DNA from: Chamaecyparis obtusa
Lineage: Eukaryota > Streptophyta > Pinopsida > Cupressales > Cupressaceae
Assembly: GCA_027943335.1 (NCBI GenBank)
Contig: BSBK01005139.1
Location: forward strand, 1,088,001-1,152,000
Direction: 5' to 3'
DNA: 64,000 nucleotides
The number at the start of each line of letters is the position of its first letter. The stretch's first letter is position 1. The notes beneath the pieces are model-generated. The model saw nothing but the letters and a program-made list of their open reading frames with translations, made no database searches and was not told the origin of the DNA. Of this stretch, positions 37,101 to 51,899 are shown piece after piece. A program made the position numbers and the translations under genes.

Positions 37101-40100
37101 GTAACTTTAGAATGGCTTGTTATGTGATTGTAGTTGATTCTAATCAAACAATTGACCGATTCAGTGATTTGTAAGCTCAGAATGGCTTGTTACGTGATTG
37201 TAGATGATTCTCATGAAACGGTTGATCGATTCGGTGATTTGTAAGCTCAGAATGGCTTGTTACGTGATTGTAATTAATTCTCATCGAACGGTTGACTGAT
37301 TCAGTGATTTGTAAGCTCATAATAGCTTGTTACGTCATTATAATTGATTTTCATCAAACGGTTGATCGATTCGATGATTTGTAAGCTCAGAATGGCTTGT
37401 TACATGATTGTAATTGATTCTCATCGAACGGTTGACCGATTTTGTGATTTGTAAGCTCAAAATGGCTTGTTACGTGATTGTAATTGATTTTCATCGAATC
37501 GGTGACCGATTCTGTGATTTGTAAGCTCAAAATGGCGTGTTACGTGATTGCAGTTGATTCTTATCGAATGGTTGACCAATTCAGTGAGTTATAAGGTCAG
37601 AATGGCTTATTATATTATTGTAGCTGATTCCCATCAAATGGTTGACCAATTCGGTGATTTGTAAACTCAGAATGATGTGTTACATGATTGTAGCATATTC
37701 TCATCGAACGGTTGACCGATTCGGTGATTTATAAGCTCAGAATGGCTTAGTATGTTATTGTAGCTGATTCCCATCAAACGGTTGACCGATTCGGTAATTT
37801 GTAAACTCAAAATGGTTTGTTACGTGATTGTAGCTAATTCTCAACGAATGGTTGACCAATTCGGTGATTTGTAAGCTCAGAATGGCTTGTTACGTTATGG
37901 TAATTGATTATCATTGAACAGTTGACTGATTCAGTGATTTGTAAGCTCCTAATGACTTGTTACGTGATTGTAATTGATTCTCATCGAATGGTTGACCGAT
38001 TCGGTGATTTGTAAGCTCCGAATGGCTTGTTACGTGATTGTAATTGATTCTCATCGAACGGTTGACCAATTCAGTGATTTGTAAGCTCAGAATGGCTGGT
38101 TACATGATTGTAGCTGATTCTCATCGAACAGTTGATCGATTCAGTGATTTGTAAGCTCATAATGGCTTGTTACGTGATTGTACCTGATTCTCATCGAATG
38201 GTTGACCGACTCGGTGATTTGTAAGCTCAAAATTGCTTTTTACGTGATTCTAATTGATTCTCATTGAACAGTTGACCGATTTGATAATTTTTAAGTTCAG
38301 AATGGCTTGTTACATGATTATAATTGATTCTCATCGAAGTGTTGACTGATTTAGTGATTTGTAAACTCAGAATGGCTTGTTACGTGATTGTAGCTGATTC
38401 TCATCGAACGGTTGACTGATTCATTGATTTGTAAGCTTAGAATGGCTTGTTACATGATTGCAATTGATTCTCATCGAATGGTTGACCATTTCGGTGATTT
38501 GTAAACTTAGAATTGCTTGTTACGTGATTGTAGCTTATTCTCATCGAATGGTTGACGAATTCAGTGATTTGTCAGCTCAGAATGGCTTGTTACATGATTG
38601 TAGTTGTTTCTCATCGAACGATTGACCGATTCAGTTATTAGTAAGCTCAGAATGGCTTCCTACATGATTGTAAATGATTCTCATCTAACAGTTGACCGAT
38701 TTGGAGATTTGTAAGCTTTGAATGGCTTATTATGTGATTATAGCTGATTCTCAGCGAACGATCGACTGATTTGGTGATTTGTAATCTAAGAATGACTTGT
38801 TACATTATTGTAATTGATTCTCATCGAACGGTTGACCGATTCAGTGATTGGTAAGCTCAAAATGGGTTGTTACGTGTTTGTAGCTAATTCTTATAGAATG
38901 GTTGACCGATTCAGTGATTTGTAAGCTCAGAATGGCTTGTTACGTGATTATAACTGATTCTCATCGAACGGTTGACCAATTCGGTGATTTGTATGCTCAA
39001 AATGGCTTGTTATGTTATTGTAATTGATTCTCATCGAACGATTGATCGATTCGGTGATTTGTTAGCTCAAAATGGCTTGTTACATAATTGTAATTGATTC
39101 TCATCAAACGGTTGACCGATTAGGTGATTTGTATGCTAAGAATGGCTTGTTACATGATTGTACTTAATTCTCATCGAACGGTTGACCGATTTAGTGATTT
39201 GTAATATCAGAATGACTTGTTACGTGATTGTAATTGATTCTCATCAAACGGTTGACCGATTCGGTGATTTGTAAGCTCAGAATGACTTGTTATGTGATTG
39301 TAATTGATTCCCATTGAACGGTTGATCGATTCGGTGATTTGTAACCTCAGAATGGCTTGTGATGTGATTGTAGCTGATTCACATTGAACGGTTGACCGAT
39401 TCGATTATTTGTAAGCTCAAAATGGCTTGTTACATTATTATAACTGATTCTCATCAAATGGTTGACCGATTCAGTGATTTGTTAGCTCAAAATAGCTTGT
39501 TACGTGATTGTAATTAATTCTCATCCAACGGTTGACCGATTCAGTGATTTCTAAGCTCATAATGGCTTGTTACGTGATTGTAATTGATTCTCATTGAACG
39601 GTTGATCGATTTGGTGATTTGTAAGCTCAGAATGGCTTGTTACATGATTGTAATTGATTCTCATCGAACGATTTACTGTTTCGATGATTTGTAACCTCAG
39701 AATGGCTTGTTACATGATTGTAGCTGATTCTCATTGAACGGTTGACCGATTCTATTATTTGTAAGCTTAGAATGGCTTGTTATGTGATTGTAATTGATTC
39801 TCATGGAACGGTTGACCGATTTGGTGATTTCTAAGCTCAGAATAGCTTGTTACATGATTGTAATTGATTCTCATCGAATGATTGACCGATTCGGTGATTT
39901 TTAAGCTCAGAATAGCTTGTTACATGATTGTAATTGATTCTCATCATATAGTTGACCGATTCGGTTATTTGTAAGCTCAAAATGGCTTGCTATGTGATTA
40001 TTATTGATTCTCATCGAACGGTTGACCGACTTGGTGATTTGTAAGCTGAAAATGGCTTGTTGCGTGATTGTAGCTGATTCTCATGGAACGGTTGACTGAT

Positions 40101-40794
40101 TCAGTGATTTTTAAGCTCAAAATGGCTTGTTACGTGATTGTAGTTGATTCTCATTGAATGGTTGACCGATTTGGTGAATTATAAGCTTAGAATGGCTTGT
40201 TATGTGATTGTAGCTGATTCTCATCGAACATTTGACCAATTCGATTATTTGTAAGCCCAGAGTGGCTTGTTACGTGATTGTAGCTGATTCTCATCCAATG
40301 GTTGACCTATTAGGTGATTTGTAAGCTCAGAATGGCTTGTTACATGACTGTAGCTGATTCTCTTCGAACGATTGACCGATTCAGTGATTTGTAACCCTAG
40401 AATGGCTTGTTATGTGATTGTAGATGATTCTTATCGAATGATTGACCGATTTGTTGACTTGTAATCTCAGAATCGCTTGTTACGTGATTTTAATTGATTC
40501 TCATCGACTGGTTGACCAATTCGGTTATCTGTAAGCTCATAATGGCTTCTTACATGATTGTAATTGATTCTCATCAAACGGTTGACCGATTCGGTGATTT
40601 GTAAGCTCATAATGGCTTGTTACGTGATTGTAGCTGATTCTCATCGAATAGTTGACCGATTCAGTTATTTGTAAGCTCAAAATGACTTGTTACGTGATTG
40701 TAGCTAATTCTCATTGAACGGTTGACCGAATCAGTGATTTTTAAGCTAGGAATAACTTGTTACGTGATTGTAATTGAGTCTCATCGAACGGTTG

Positions 40795-40891
40795 AGAATT
40801 AATTGCAATCACATAACAAATCATCGACACAGTCAACCGTTCGATGAGAATTAATGTAACAATCTATTTTGAGCTTACGAATTACTTAATC
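40795..40891 (-). repeat. Inverted block 3 of the 70-bp satellite (short)
   Basis: About 97 bp in reverse orientation, with two internal deletions, between forward monomers. The left switch reads CGAACGGTTGAGAATTAATT, a direct fold-back of the forward GATTCTC word. The right switch is at CAGTAACCGATTTGG. It is much shorter than blocks 1 and 2 and lies 8 kb from them. Confidence 0.9.
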
Positions 40892-43649
40892 AGTAACCGA
40901 TTTGGTGATTTGTAAGCCCAGAATGGCTTGTTACTTTATTGTAATTGATTCTCATCGAACAGTTAATCGAATCGGTGAATTGTTAGCTCAGAATGCCTTG
41001 TTACATGATTGTAGCTGATTCTCATGAAATAGTTGACTGATTCAGTGATTTGTAAGCTCAGAATGGCTTGTTACCTGATTGAAATTGATTCTCATCAAAC
41101 GGTTGACCGATTCAGTGATTTGTTAGCTCACAATAGCTTGTTACGTGATTGTAATTGATTCTCATCGAATGGTTGACCAATTCAGTGATTTGTAAGCTCA
41201 GATTGGCCTGTTACATTATTGGAGATGATTATCATCGAACCGTTGACCAATTCGGTGATTTGTAAGCTCAGAATGGCTTGTTATGTGATTATAATTAATT
41301 CTCATCGAACGATTGACTGATTAGGTGATTTGTAAGCTCGGAATGGCTTGTTACATAATTGTAACTTGATTCTCATCGAACGGTTGACCGATTCGGGGAT
41401 TTGTAAGCTCAGAATGTCTTGTTACGTGATTGTAATTGATTCTCATCGAATGGTTGATCGATTCAGTGATTTATTAGCTCAGAATGGCTTGTTACATGAT
41501 TGTAATTGATTCTCATCAAATGGTTGACTGATTCGGTGATTTGTAATCTCAGAATGGCTTGTTACATGATTGTAAATTGATTCTCATCGAACAGTTGACT
41601 GATTCGGTGATTTGTAAGCTAAGAATGTCTTGTTACATGATTGTAGCTGATTCTAATCAAATTGTTGACCAATTTGGTGATTTGTAAGCTCAAAATGGCT
41701 TGTTACATGATTGTAGCTGATTCTCATCAAACAGTTGACCGATTCGGTGATTTGTAAGCTCAGAATGGCTTGTTACATGATTGTAGGTGATTCTCATTGA
41801 ACGATTGACTGATTTGGTGATTTGTAAGCTCAGAATAGCTTGCTACGTAATGCTAATTGATTACCATCGAACAGTTGACCGATTCGGTGATTTGTAAGCT
41901 CAGAATGGCTTGTAATGTGATTGTAATTGATTCTCATCAAACGGTTGATCGATTCAGTGATTTGTATGCTCAAAATGGCATGCTACATGATTGTAGTTGA
42001 TTCTCATCGAACAGTTGACTGATTCAGCAATTTGTAAGCTCAGAATTGCTTGTTACGTGATTGTAGCTAGTTCTCATCGAACGGTTGACCGATTTGATGA
42101 TTTGTAAGCTTAAAATGGCCTGTTACATGATTGTAACTCATTCTCATCACACGATTGATCGATTCAGTGATTTGTATGATCAAAATGGCTTGCTACATGA
42201 TTGTAGCTGATTCTCATCGAACGGTTGACCGATTCGATGATTTGTAAGCTCAGAATGGGTTGTTACGTGATTGTAATTGATTCTCATCGAATGGTTGACC
42301 GATTCGGTGATTTGTAAGCTCAGGAATGTCTTTTTACGCGATTGTAATTTATTCTCATCAAACGGTTTACTATTTTGGTGATTTGTAAGCTCAAAATAGC
42401 TTGTTACGTGATTGTAGCTGATTCTCATAGAACGGTTGATCAATTTAATGATTTGTAAGCTCAGAATGGCTTGTTATGTGATTGTAGCTGATTCTCAGTA
42501 AACGGTTGACCGATTTGGTGATTTGTAAGCTCAGAATAACTTGTTATGTGATTGTAATTAATTCTCATCGAACGGTTGACTGATTCGGTGATTTGTAAGC
42601 TCACAATGGCTTATTACATGATTGTAATTGTTTCTTATCGAACGGTTGACTGATTCTATGATTTGTAAGCTCAGAATGGCTTGTTACGTGATTGCAATTG
42701 ATTGTCATCGAACGGTTGACCGATTCAATGATTTGTAAGCTCACAATGGCTTGTTATTTGATTGTAATTGATTCTCATATTAGCTGATTCTCATCGAACA
42801 GTTGACCGATTCGATGATTTGTAAGCTCAAAATGGCTTGTTACATGATTGTAGATGAATCTGATCAAACGATTGACCAATTCAGTGATTTGTAAGTTCGG
42901 AATGACTTGTTACTTGATTGGAGATGATTCTCATCAAACGGTTGACCGATTCGGTGATTTTTAAGCTCAAAATGGTTAGTTACATGATTGGAGATGATTC
43001 TCATCGAACAGTTGACCGAGTCAGTGATTTGTAAGCTCAGAATGGCTTGTTACATGATTGTAATTAATTCTCATCAAATTGTTGACTGGTTTGGTGATTT
43101 GTAAGCCTAGAATGGCTTGTTACGTTATTGTAATTTATTCTCATTGAACGGTTGACCGTTTTAGTGATTTGTAAGCTCAGAATGGCTTGCTACGTAATTA
43201 TAATTTATTCTCATCGAACAGTTGACTGATTTGGTGATTTGTATGTTTTGAATGGCTTTTTACGTGATTGTAGCTGATTCTCATCAAACAGTTGACCGAT
43301 TCAGTGATTTGTAAGCTCAGAATGGCTTGTTATGTGATTTTAGCACATTCTCATCGAATGGTTGACCGATTCGGTGATTTGTAAGCTCACAATGGCTTGT
43401 TACGTGATTGTAGCTAATTTTCATCAAACGGTTGACCGATTTGGTGATTTGTAAGCTCAAAATGGCTTGTTACGTGATTTTAGCTGATTCTTATCAAACG
43501 GTTGATCGATTTGGTGATTTGTAATTTCAGAATGGCTTGTTACATGTTTGTAGTTGATTCTCATCCAACGATTGACCGATTCTTTGATTTGTAAGCTCAC
43601 AATCTTTTGTTACGTGATTGTAATTGATTCTTATTGAATAGTTGAATGA

Positions 43650-44750
43650 TTCAGTGATTTGTAAGCTTAGAACAGGTTGTTACGTGATTGTAACTGATTC
43701 TCATCAAATAGTTGACTAATTCAGTGATTTTAGGCTAAGAATGGCTTGTTTCATGATTGTAGTTGATTCTCATCAAACTGTAGACAGATTCTATGATTTG
43801 TAAGCTCAGAATGGCTTCTTACATGATTGTAGCTGATTCTCATAGAATGGTTGACCGAATCGGTGATTTGTAAGCTCAAAATGGCTTGTTACATGATTGC
43901 AATTGATTCTCATCGAACGGTTGACCAATTTGGTGATTTGTAATCTCAAAATGGCTTGTTACGTGATTGTAGTTGATTCTCATCAAACAGTTGATCTATT
44001 CAATTATTTGTAAGCTCAGAATGGCTTCTTAGGTGATTGTAGCTGATTCTCATCGAACAGTTGACCGTTTCAGCGATTTGTAAGCTTGAAATGGCTTGTT
44101 ACATGATTGTAGCTGATTCTCATCGAACGATTGACTGATTCAATGATTTGTTAGCTAAAAATGGCCTGTTACGTTATTGTAATTGATTCTCATCGAACGA
44201 TTAACCGATTCATTGATTTGTAAGCTAAGAATGGCCTGTTACGTGATTGTAATTGATTCTCATCGAATAGTTGAACGATTCGATGATTTGTAAGCTCAGA
44301 ATGGCTTGTTACATGATTGTAATTGATTCTTATCGAATGGTTGTTTGATTTAGTGATTGGTAAGCTCAGAATAGCTTGTTACATGATTATAGTTGATTCT
44401 CATTGAACTATTGACCGATTCAGTGATTTGTAAGCTTAGAATGGGTTGTTACGTGATTGTAACTAATTCTCATAGAATGGTTGACCAATTCGGTGATTTG
44501 TAAGCTCAGAATGGCTTGTTACGTGATTATAGCTGATTCTCATCAAACGGTTGATCGATTCAGTGATTTGTAACCTAAGAATGGCTTGTTACGTGATTGT
44601 AATTGATTCTCATCGAACAGTTGAACAATTTGGTGATTTGTAAGCTCAGAATGGCTTGTTACGTGATTGTAGCCTATTCTCATCGAACGGTTGTTTGATT
44701 CGGTGACTTGTAAGCTAAGAATGGGTCTCTACGTGACTGTAATTTATTCT
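43650..44750 (+). repeat. Satellite segment duplicated about 8.25 kb away (left copy)
   Basis: Private variants shared in the same order with 51900-52970 include AACAGGTTGT (43671 and 51924), GCTTGTTTCATGA, a unit with TAGACA, a run with GTAATCTCAAAATGG, ATGGCTTCTTAGGTGA (44021 and 52275), TTGTTAGCTAA, AAGAATGGCCTGTTACG and GTGATTGGTAAGCTC. The offset stays at 8253-8254 bp, so this is one block duplication, not chance sharing. The copies have since diverged mostly at CG and CHG sites. Confidence 0.85.
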
Positions 44751-47700
44751 CATCGAACAATTGACTGATTTGGTGATTTGTAAGCTCATAATGGGTTGTT
44801 ACATGATTGTAGCTGATTCTCATAGAATGGTTGACCGACTCTATGATTTGTAAGTTCAGAATGGCTTGTTACGTGATTGTAGCTGATTTGCATCAAACAG
44901 TTGACCGATTGGGTGATTTGTAAGCTCAGAATGGCTTCTTACGTGAGTGTAGCTGATTCTCATCAAAGGGTTGACCGATTCATTTATTTGTAAGCTCAAA
45001 ATAGTTTGTTACGTCATTGTAATTGATTCTCATCGAACGGTTGACCGATTCGGTGATTTGTAAGCTCAAAATGGCTTGTTACGTGATTGTAATTGATTCT
45101 TGTCGAATAGTTGACCGATTCAGTGATTTGTAAGGTCAAAATGGCTTGTTACATGATTATAGTTGATTCTCATCAAATAATTGACCGATTTGGTGATTTG
45201 TAAGCTCACAATGACTTGTTACATGATTGTAGCATATTCTCATCAAATGGTTGACCGATTTGGTGATTTGTAAACTCAGAATGGCTTGTTACATCATCGA
45301 TTCGGTGATTTGTAAGCTCAAAATGGCTTGTTACGTGATTGTAACTGATTCTCATCGAACGGTTGACCGATTCGATTATTTGTAAGCTCAGAATGGCTTG
45401 TTATGTGATTGTAGCTGATTCTCATGGAACAGTTGATCGATTCAATTATTTGTAAGCACGTAATGGCTTGTTACATGATTGTAGTTGATTCTCATCGAAC
45501 GGTTGACTGATTCGATGATTTGTAAGCTTAGAATGGCTTGCTACATGATATTAGCTGACTCTCATTGAACGGTTGACCGATTCAGTAATTTGTAAGCTCA
45601 AAATGACTTGTTACATGATTACAATTGATTCTCATCGAATGGTTTACCATTTCGATGATTTGTAGGCTCGGACTGGCTGCTTACATGATTGTAGTTTATT
45701 CTCATTGAACGATTGACCGATTCAGTGATTTGGAAGGTAAGAATGGCTTGTTACATGATTGTAATTGATTCTCAGGGAACAGTTGACCAATTCAGTGATT
45801 TGTAAGCTTAGAATGGCTTTTTACATGATTATAATTGATTTTGATCAAAGGGTTGACCGATTCGGTGATTTGTAAGCTCAGAATGGCTTGTTACAAGATT
45901 GTAGCTAATTCTTATCGAACGGCTGACCGATTCGGTGATTTGTAAGCTCAAAATAGCTTCTTACGTGATTGTAAATGATTCTCATTGAATGATTGATTGA
46001 TTCAATGATTTGTCAGCTCATAATGGCTTGTTACGTGATAGCAAATGATTCTCATCGAACGGTTAACCATTTCGGTGAATTGTAACTTAGAAGGGCTTTT
46101 TATGTGATTGTAGCTTACTCTCATCGAATGGCTGTCTAATTCAGTGATTTGTCAACTCAGAATGGCTTGTTACATGATTGTAGCTGATTCTCATCGAACA
46201 GTAGACGTATTCAGTGATTTATAAGCTCAAAATGGCCTGTTACGTGATTGTAGCTGATTCTCATCGAATGGTTGACCGATTGAGTGATTTTTAATCTCAG
46301 AATAGCTTGTTACATCATTGCAATTGATTCTCATCAAACGATTGACCAATTCAGTGATTTGTAAGCTCAAAATGGGTTGTTACGTGACTGTAGCTGATTC
46401 TCTTCGAACGGTTGACTGATTCGGTGATTTGTAAGCTCAGAATGGCTTGTTTAGTGATTGTAGCTAATTCTCATGGAACGACAAATTCAGTGACTTGTCA
46501 ACTTAGAATGGTTTGTTATGTGATTGTAATTGATTCTCATCGAACAGCTGACCGATTCGGTAATTTGTAAGCTCAAAATGGCTTGTTACGTGATTGTAAT
46601 TGAGTCTCATCAAATAGTTGACCGATTCGGTAATTTGTAAGCTTAAAATGGCTTGTTACGTGATTGTAGCTGATTCTCATCAAACGGTTGAACGATTCGG
46701 TGATTTGCAAGCTCAAGATGGCTTGTTACGTGATTGTAATTGATTTTCATCGAACGATTGACCAATTCATTGATTTGTAAGCTTAGAATGGCTTGTTACA
46801 TGATTGCAATTGATTCTCATCGAACAGTTGACCAATTCAATGATTTGTAAGTTCACAATGGCTTGTTAGGTGATTGTGATTGATTCTCATTGAACGGTTG
46901 ACCGATTCAGTGATTTGTAAGCTCAGAATGGCTTCTTACATGATTACAATTGGTTCTCATCAAATAGTTGACCGATTCAGTGATTTATAAGCTCACAATG
47001 ACTTGTTAGGTGATTTAGATTGATTCTCATCGAACGACTGACTGAGTCCGTTATTTGTAAGCTCAGAATGGCTTGTTATGTGATTGTAGCTGATTCTCAT
47101 CAAACGATTGACCGATTCGGTGATTTGTAAGCTCACAATGGCTTGTTACATGATTGTAATTGATTCTCATCGAATGGTTGATTGATTCAATGATTTGTAT
47201 GCTCAGAATGGCTTGTTACGTGATTGTAGCTAGTTCGCATCGAATGGTTGACCAATTCAGTGATTTGTAAACTTAGAATGGGTTGTTACATGATTGTAGC
47301 TAATTCTCATCAAACGGTTGACCAATTCAATGATTTGTAAGCTCAGAATGGCTTGCTACATGATTGTAGCTAATTCTCATCAAACAGTTGACTGATTTAG
47401 TGATTTGTAAGCTAAGAATGGCTTGTTACGTGATTGCAATTGATTTTCATCAAATGGTTGACCGTTTCAGTTATTTGTAAGCTCAAAATGGCTTGTTACA
47501 TGATTGTAGCTTATTCTCATCGAATGGTTGAGCAATTCAGTGATTTGTAAGCTCATAATGGCTTGTTACGTGATTGTAGCTGATTCTCATCTAACAGTTG
47601 ACCGATTCGGTGATTTGTAAGCTAAGAATGACTTGTTACATGATTGTAATTGATTTTCATTGAACGGTTGACCGATTCAATGATTTGTAAAATCAGAATG

Positions 47701-50700
47701 GGTTGTTACATGATTGTAGTTGATTCTCATAGAATGGTTGACCAATTCATTGATTTGTAAGCTCGAAATGGGTTGTTACGTGATTATTATTAATTCTCAT
47801 TGAACGGTTGACCAATTCAGTGATTTGTAAGCTTAGAATGGCTTGTTACTTGATTGTAATTGATTCTCATCGAACGGTTGATCGATTCGGTGATTTGTAA
47901 GCTCAGAATGGCTTGTTACATAATTGTAATTGATTCTCATCAAATGGTTGACCGATTCGGTGATTTGTAAGCTCAAAATAGTTTCTTACGTGATTGGAGA
48001 TGATTCTCATCGAATGGCTGACTGAGTCGATGATTTGTAAGGTCAAAATGGCTTATTATATTATTGTAATTGATTCTCATCAAATGGTTGACCGATTCGG
48101 TGATTTGTAAGCTCAGAATGGCTTGTTACATGATTGTAATTTATTCTCATCGAACGGTTGACCGATTTGGTGATTTGTAAGCTTAGAATGGCTTATTACG
48201 TGATTGCAATTTATTCTCATCGAACGGTTGACCTATTCGGTGATTTGTAAGCACATAAAGACTTGTTACGTGATTGTAAATTATTCTCATCGAACGATTG
48301 ACTGATTTGGTGATTTGTAAGCTTAGAATGGCTTGCTACGTGATTGTAGCTGATTCTCATCAAACGATTGACTGATTCGATGATTTGTTAGCTCACAATG
48401 ACTTGTTACATGATTGTAATTTATTCTCATCGAACGGTTGAACGATTGAGTGATTTGTAAGCTCACAATGGCTTGTTACATGATTGTAATTGATTCTTAT
48501 CGAATGGTTGACTGATTCGGTGATTTGTAAGCTTAGAATGGCTTGTTACATGATTTTAGCTAATTCTCGTCGAACAGTTGACCGATTCAGTGATTTGTAA
48601 GCTTAGAATCAGTTGTTACGTGATTGTAGCCAATTCTCATAGAACGGCTAATCGATTTGATGATTTGTAAGCTCAGAATGGCTTGTTACGTGATTGTAGC
48701 TGATTCTCATCAAACGGTTGACCGATTCAATTATTTGTCAGCTAAGAATGACTTGTTATGTGATTGTAATTCATTATCATCGAATGGTTGAAGGATTCGG
48801 TAATTTATAAGCTCAGAATGGCTTGTTACATGATTGTAATTGATTCTCATCAAATGGTTGACTGATTTGGTGATTTGTAAGGTCAGAATAGCTTGTTACA
48901 TGATTGTAATTGATTCTCATCGAACGGTTCACTGATTCGGTGATTAGTAAGCTCATAATGGGTTGTTACGTGATTGTAGTTGATTCTCATAGAACGGATG
49001 ACTGATTCAGTGATTTGTTAGCTCAGAATGGCTTGTTACATGATTATAGCTGATTCTCATCGAACGATTGACCGATTCAGTGATTTGTAAGCACACAATG
49101 ACTTGTTACATGATTGTAGCTGATTTTCATCAAACGGTTGACCAATTTGGTGATTTATAAACTCAGAATGGCTTGTTACGTGATTGTAGCAGATTCTCAT
49201 CGAACGGGTGACCGATTTAGTTATTTGTAAGCTCAGAATGGCTTGTTACATCATTGGAGATGATTCTCATCGAACGGTTGACCGATTCAATGATTTGTAA
49301 GCTCAAAATATCTTGTTACTTGATTGTAATTGATTCTCATCGAATAGTTGATCGATTCAGTGATTTGTAAGCTAAGAATTTCTTGTTACGTGATTGCAAT
49401 TTATTCTCATCAAATGGTTGATCAATTCGGTGATTTGTAAGCTCAGAATGGCTTGTTACATGATTGTAATTGATTCTCATCGAAAGGTTGACCAATTTGG
49501 TGATTTGTAAGCTTAGAATGGCTTGTTACATGATTGTAGATGATTCTCCTTGAACGGTTTACCGATTTGGTTATTTGTAAGCTCAGAATGGCTTGTTACG
49601 TCACTGATTTAGTGATTTTTAAGCTCAGAATAAATTGTTATGTGATTGTATCTGATTATCATCGAACGATTGACCGATTCAGTGATTTGCAAGCTCAGAA
49701 TGGCTTGTTACATGATTGTAATTAATTCTTATTGAATGGTTTACTATTTTGATGATTTGTAAGCTTAGATTGGTTGGTTACATGATTGTAGCTGATTCAC
49801 ATCGAATGGTTGACCGATTCAGTGATTTGGAAGCTAATAATGGCTTCTTATGTGATTGTAATTGATTCTCATTGAATGGTTAACCGATTTAGTGATTTGT
49901 AAGCACATAATAGCTTGTTACGAGATTGTAGCTAATTCTCATCAAACGGTTGATCAATTCAGTGATTTGTAAGCTCATAATGGCTTGTTACATGATTGTA
50001 ATTGATTCTCATCGAATGGTTGACCGATTCAGTGATTTGTAAGCTCAGAATGGCTTGTTACATGATTGTAATTATAGTTGATTCTAATCGAACGGTTGAC
50101 CGATTCAGTGATTTGTAAGCTCACAATGATTTGTTACGTGATTGTAGCTGATTTTGAACGGTTGACCGATTCAGTGATTTGTAAGCTTAAAATGGCTTGT
50201 TACATGATTGTAATTGATTGTCATTGAACGGTTGACCAATTCGGTGATTTGTAAGCTTAGAATGGCTTGTTGTGTGACTGTAGTTGATTCTCATCGAACG
50301 GTTGACTGATTCGGTGCTTTGTAAGCTCTAAATGGCTTGTTACATGATTGTAATTGATTCTTATCGAATAGTTGATTGATTTGGTGATTTGTAAACTCAG
50401 AATGGCTTGTTACATGATTGCAATTGATTCTCATCGAACAGTTGACCGATTCAGTGATTTGTAAGCTCACAATGGCTTGTTACATGATTGTAATTAATTC
50501 TCATCAAACGGTTGATCGATTCGATAATTTGTAAGCTCAGAATGGCTTTTTATGTGATTGTAGCTGATTTTCATCGAATGGTTGACCGAGTCAGTGATTT
50601 GTAAGCTCAAAATAGCTTGTTATGTGATTGTAATTGATTCTCATCGAAAGGTTGACTGATTTGGTGATTTGTAAGCTAAAATGACATGTTACTTGATTGT

Positions 50701-51899
50701 AGCTTATTCTCATTAATGATTTGTAAGCTCAGAATGGCTTGTTACGTGATTGGGGTTGATTCTCATCGAATGGTTGACCGATTCAGGGATTTTTAAGCTT
50801 AGAATGACTTGTTACATGATTGTAATTGATTCTCAGAATGGCGTGTTACGTGATTGTAATTGATTCTCATCAAATTATTGACTGATTCAGTGATTTGTAA
50901 GCTCAGAATGGCTTGTTACATGATTGTAATTGATTCTCATCGAACGGTTGACCGATTCGGTGATTTGTAAGCTCAAAATGGCTTGTTATGTGATTGTAGT
51001 TGATTCTAATTGAACGGTTGACCGATTTGGTGATTTGTCAGCTTAGAATGGCTTGTTACATGATTTTTGCTGATTCTCATCAAACGGTTGGCCGATTCAG
51101 TGATTTGTAAGCTCAAAATGGCTTGTTACGTGATTGTAGATGATTCTCATCGAATAGTTAACTGATTTAGTGATTTGTAAGCTCAAAATGGCTGGTTACA
51201 TGACCAATTCAGTGATTTGTAAGCTCAAAATGGCTTTTTACGTGATTGTAGCTGATTCTCATCGAAGGGTTGACCAATTCGGTGAGTTGTAAGCTCAGAA
51301 TGGCTTGTTACGTGATTGTAATTGATTCTCATCGAATGGTTGACCGATTCAGTGATTTATAAGCTCAGAATGGCTTGTTACGTGATTGTAATAGATTCTC
51401 ATCAAATGGTTGACCGATTCAAAAATTTGTAAGCTCGAATGGCTTGTTACATGATTGTAGCTAATTCTCATTGAACGGTTGACCGATTTAGTGATTTGTA
51501 AACTTAGAATGGCTTGTTACTTGATTGTAGCTGATTCTCTTCGAACGATTGACCAATTCGGTGATTTGTAAGCTCAAAATGGCTTGTTTAATGATTGTAG
51601 CTAATTCTCATGGAATGACCAATTCAGTGACTTATAAGCTTAGAATGGCTTGTTACATGATTGTAATTTATTCTCATCGACCGGTTGACCGATTCGATGA
51701 TTTGTAAGCTCAGAATGGCTTGTTACATGATTGTAATTGATTCTCATCGAACGGTTGACCGATTCAATGATTTGTAAGCTTAGAATGGCTTGCTACGTGA
51801 TTGTAGCTGATTCTCATCAAACTGTTGACTGATTCAGTGATTTGCAAGCTTAGGATGGCTTGTTACGTGATTGTTATTGATTCTCATCGAACAGTTGAA

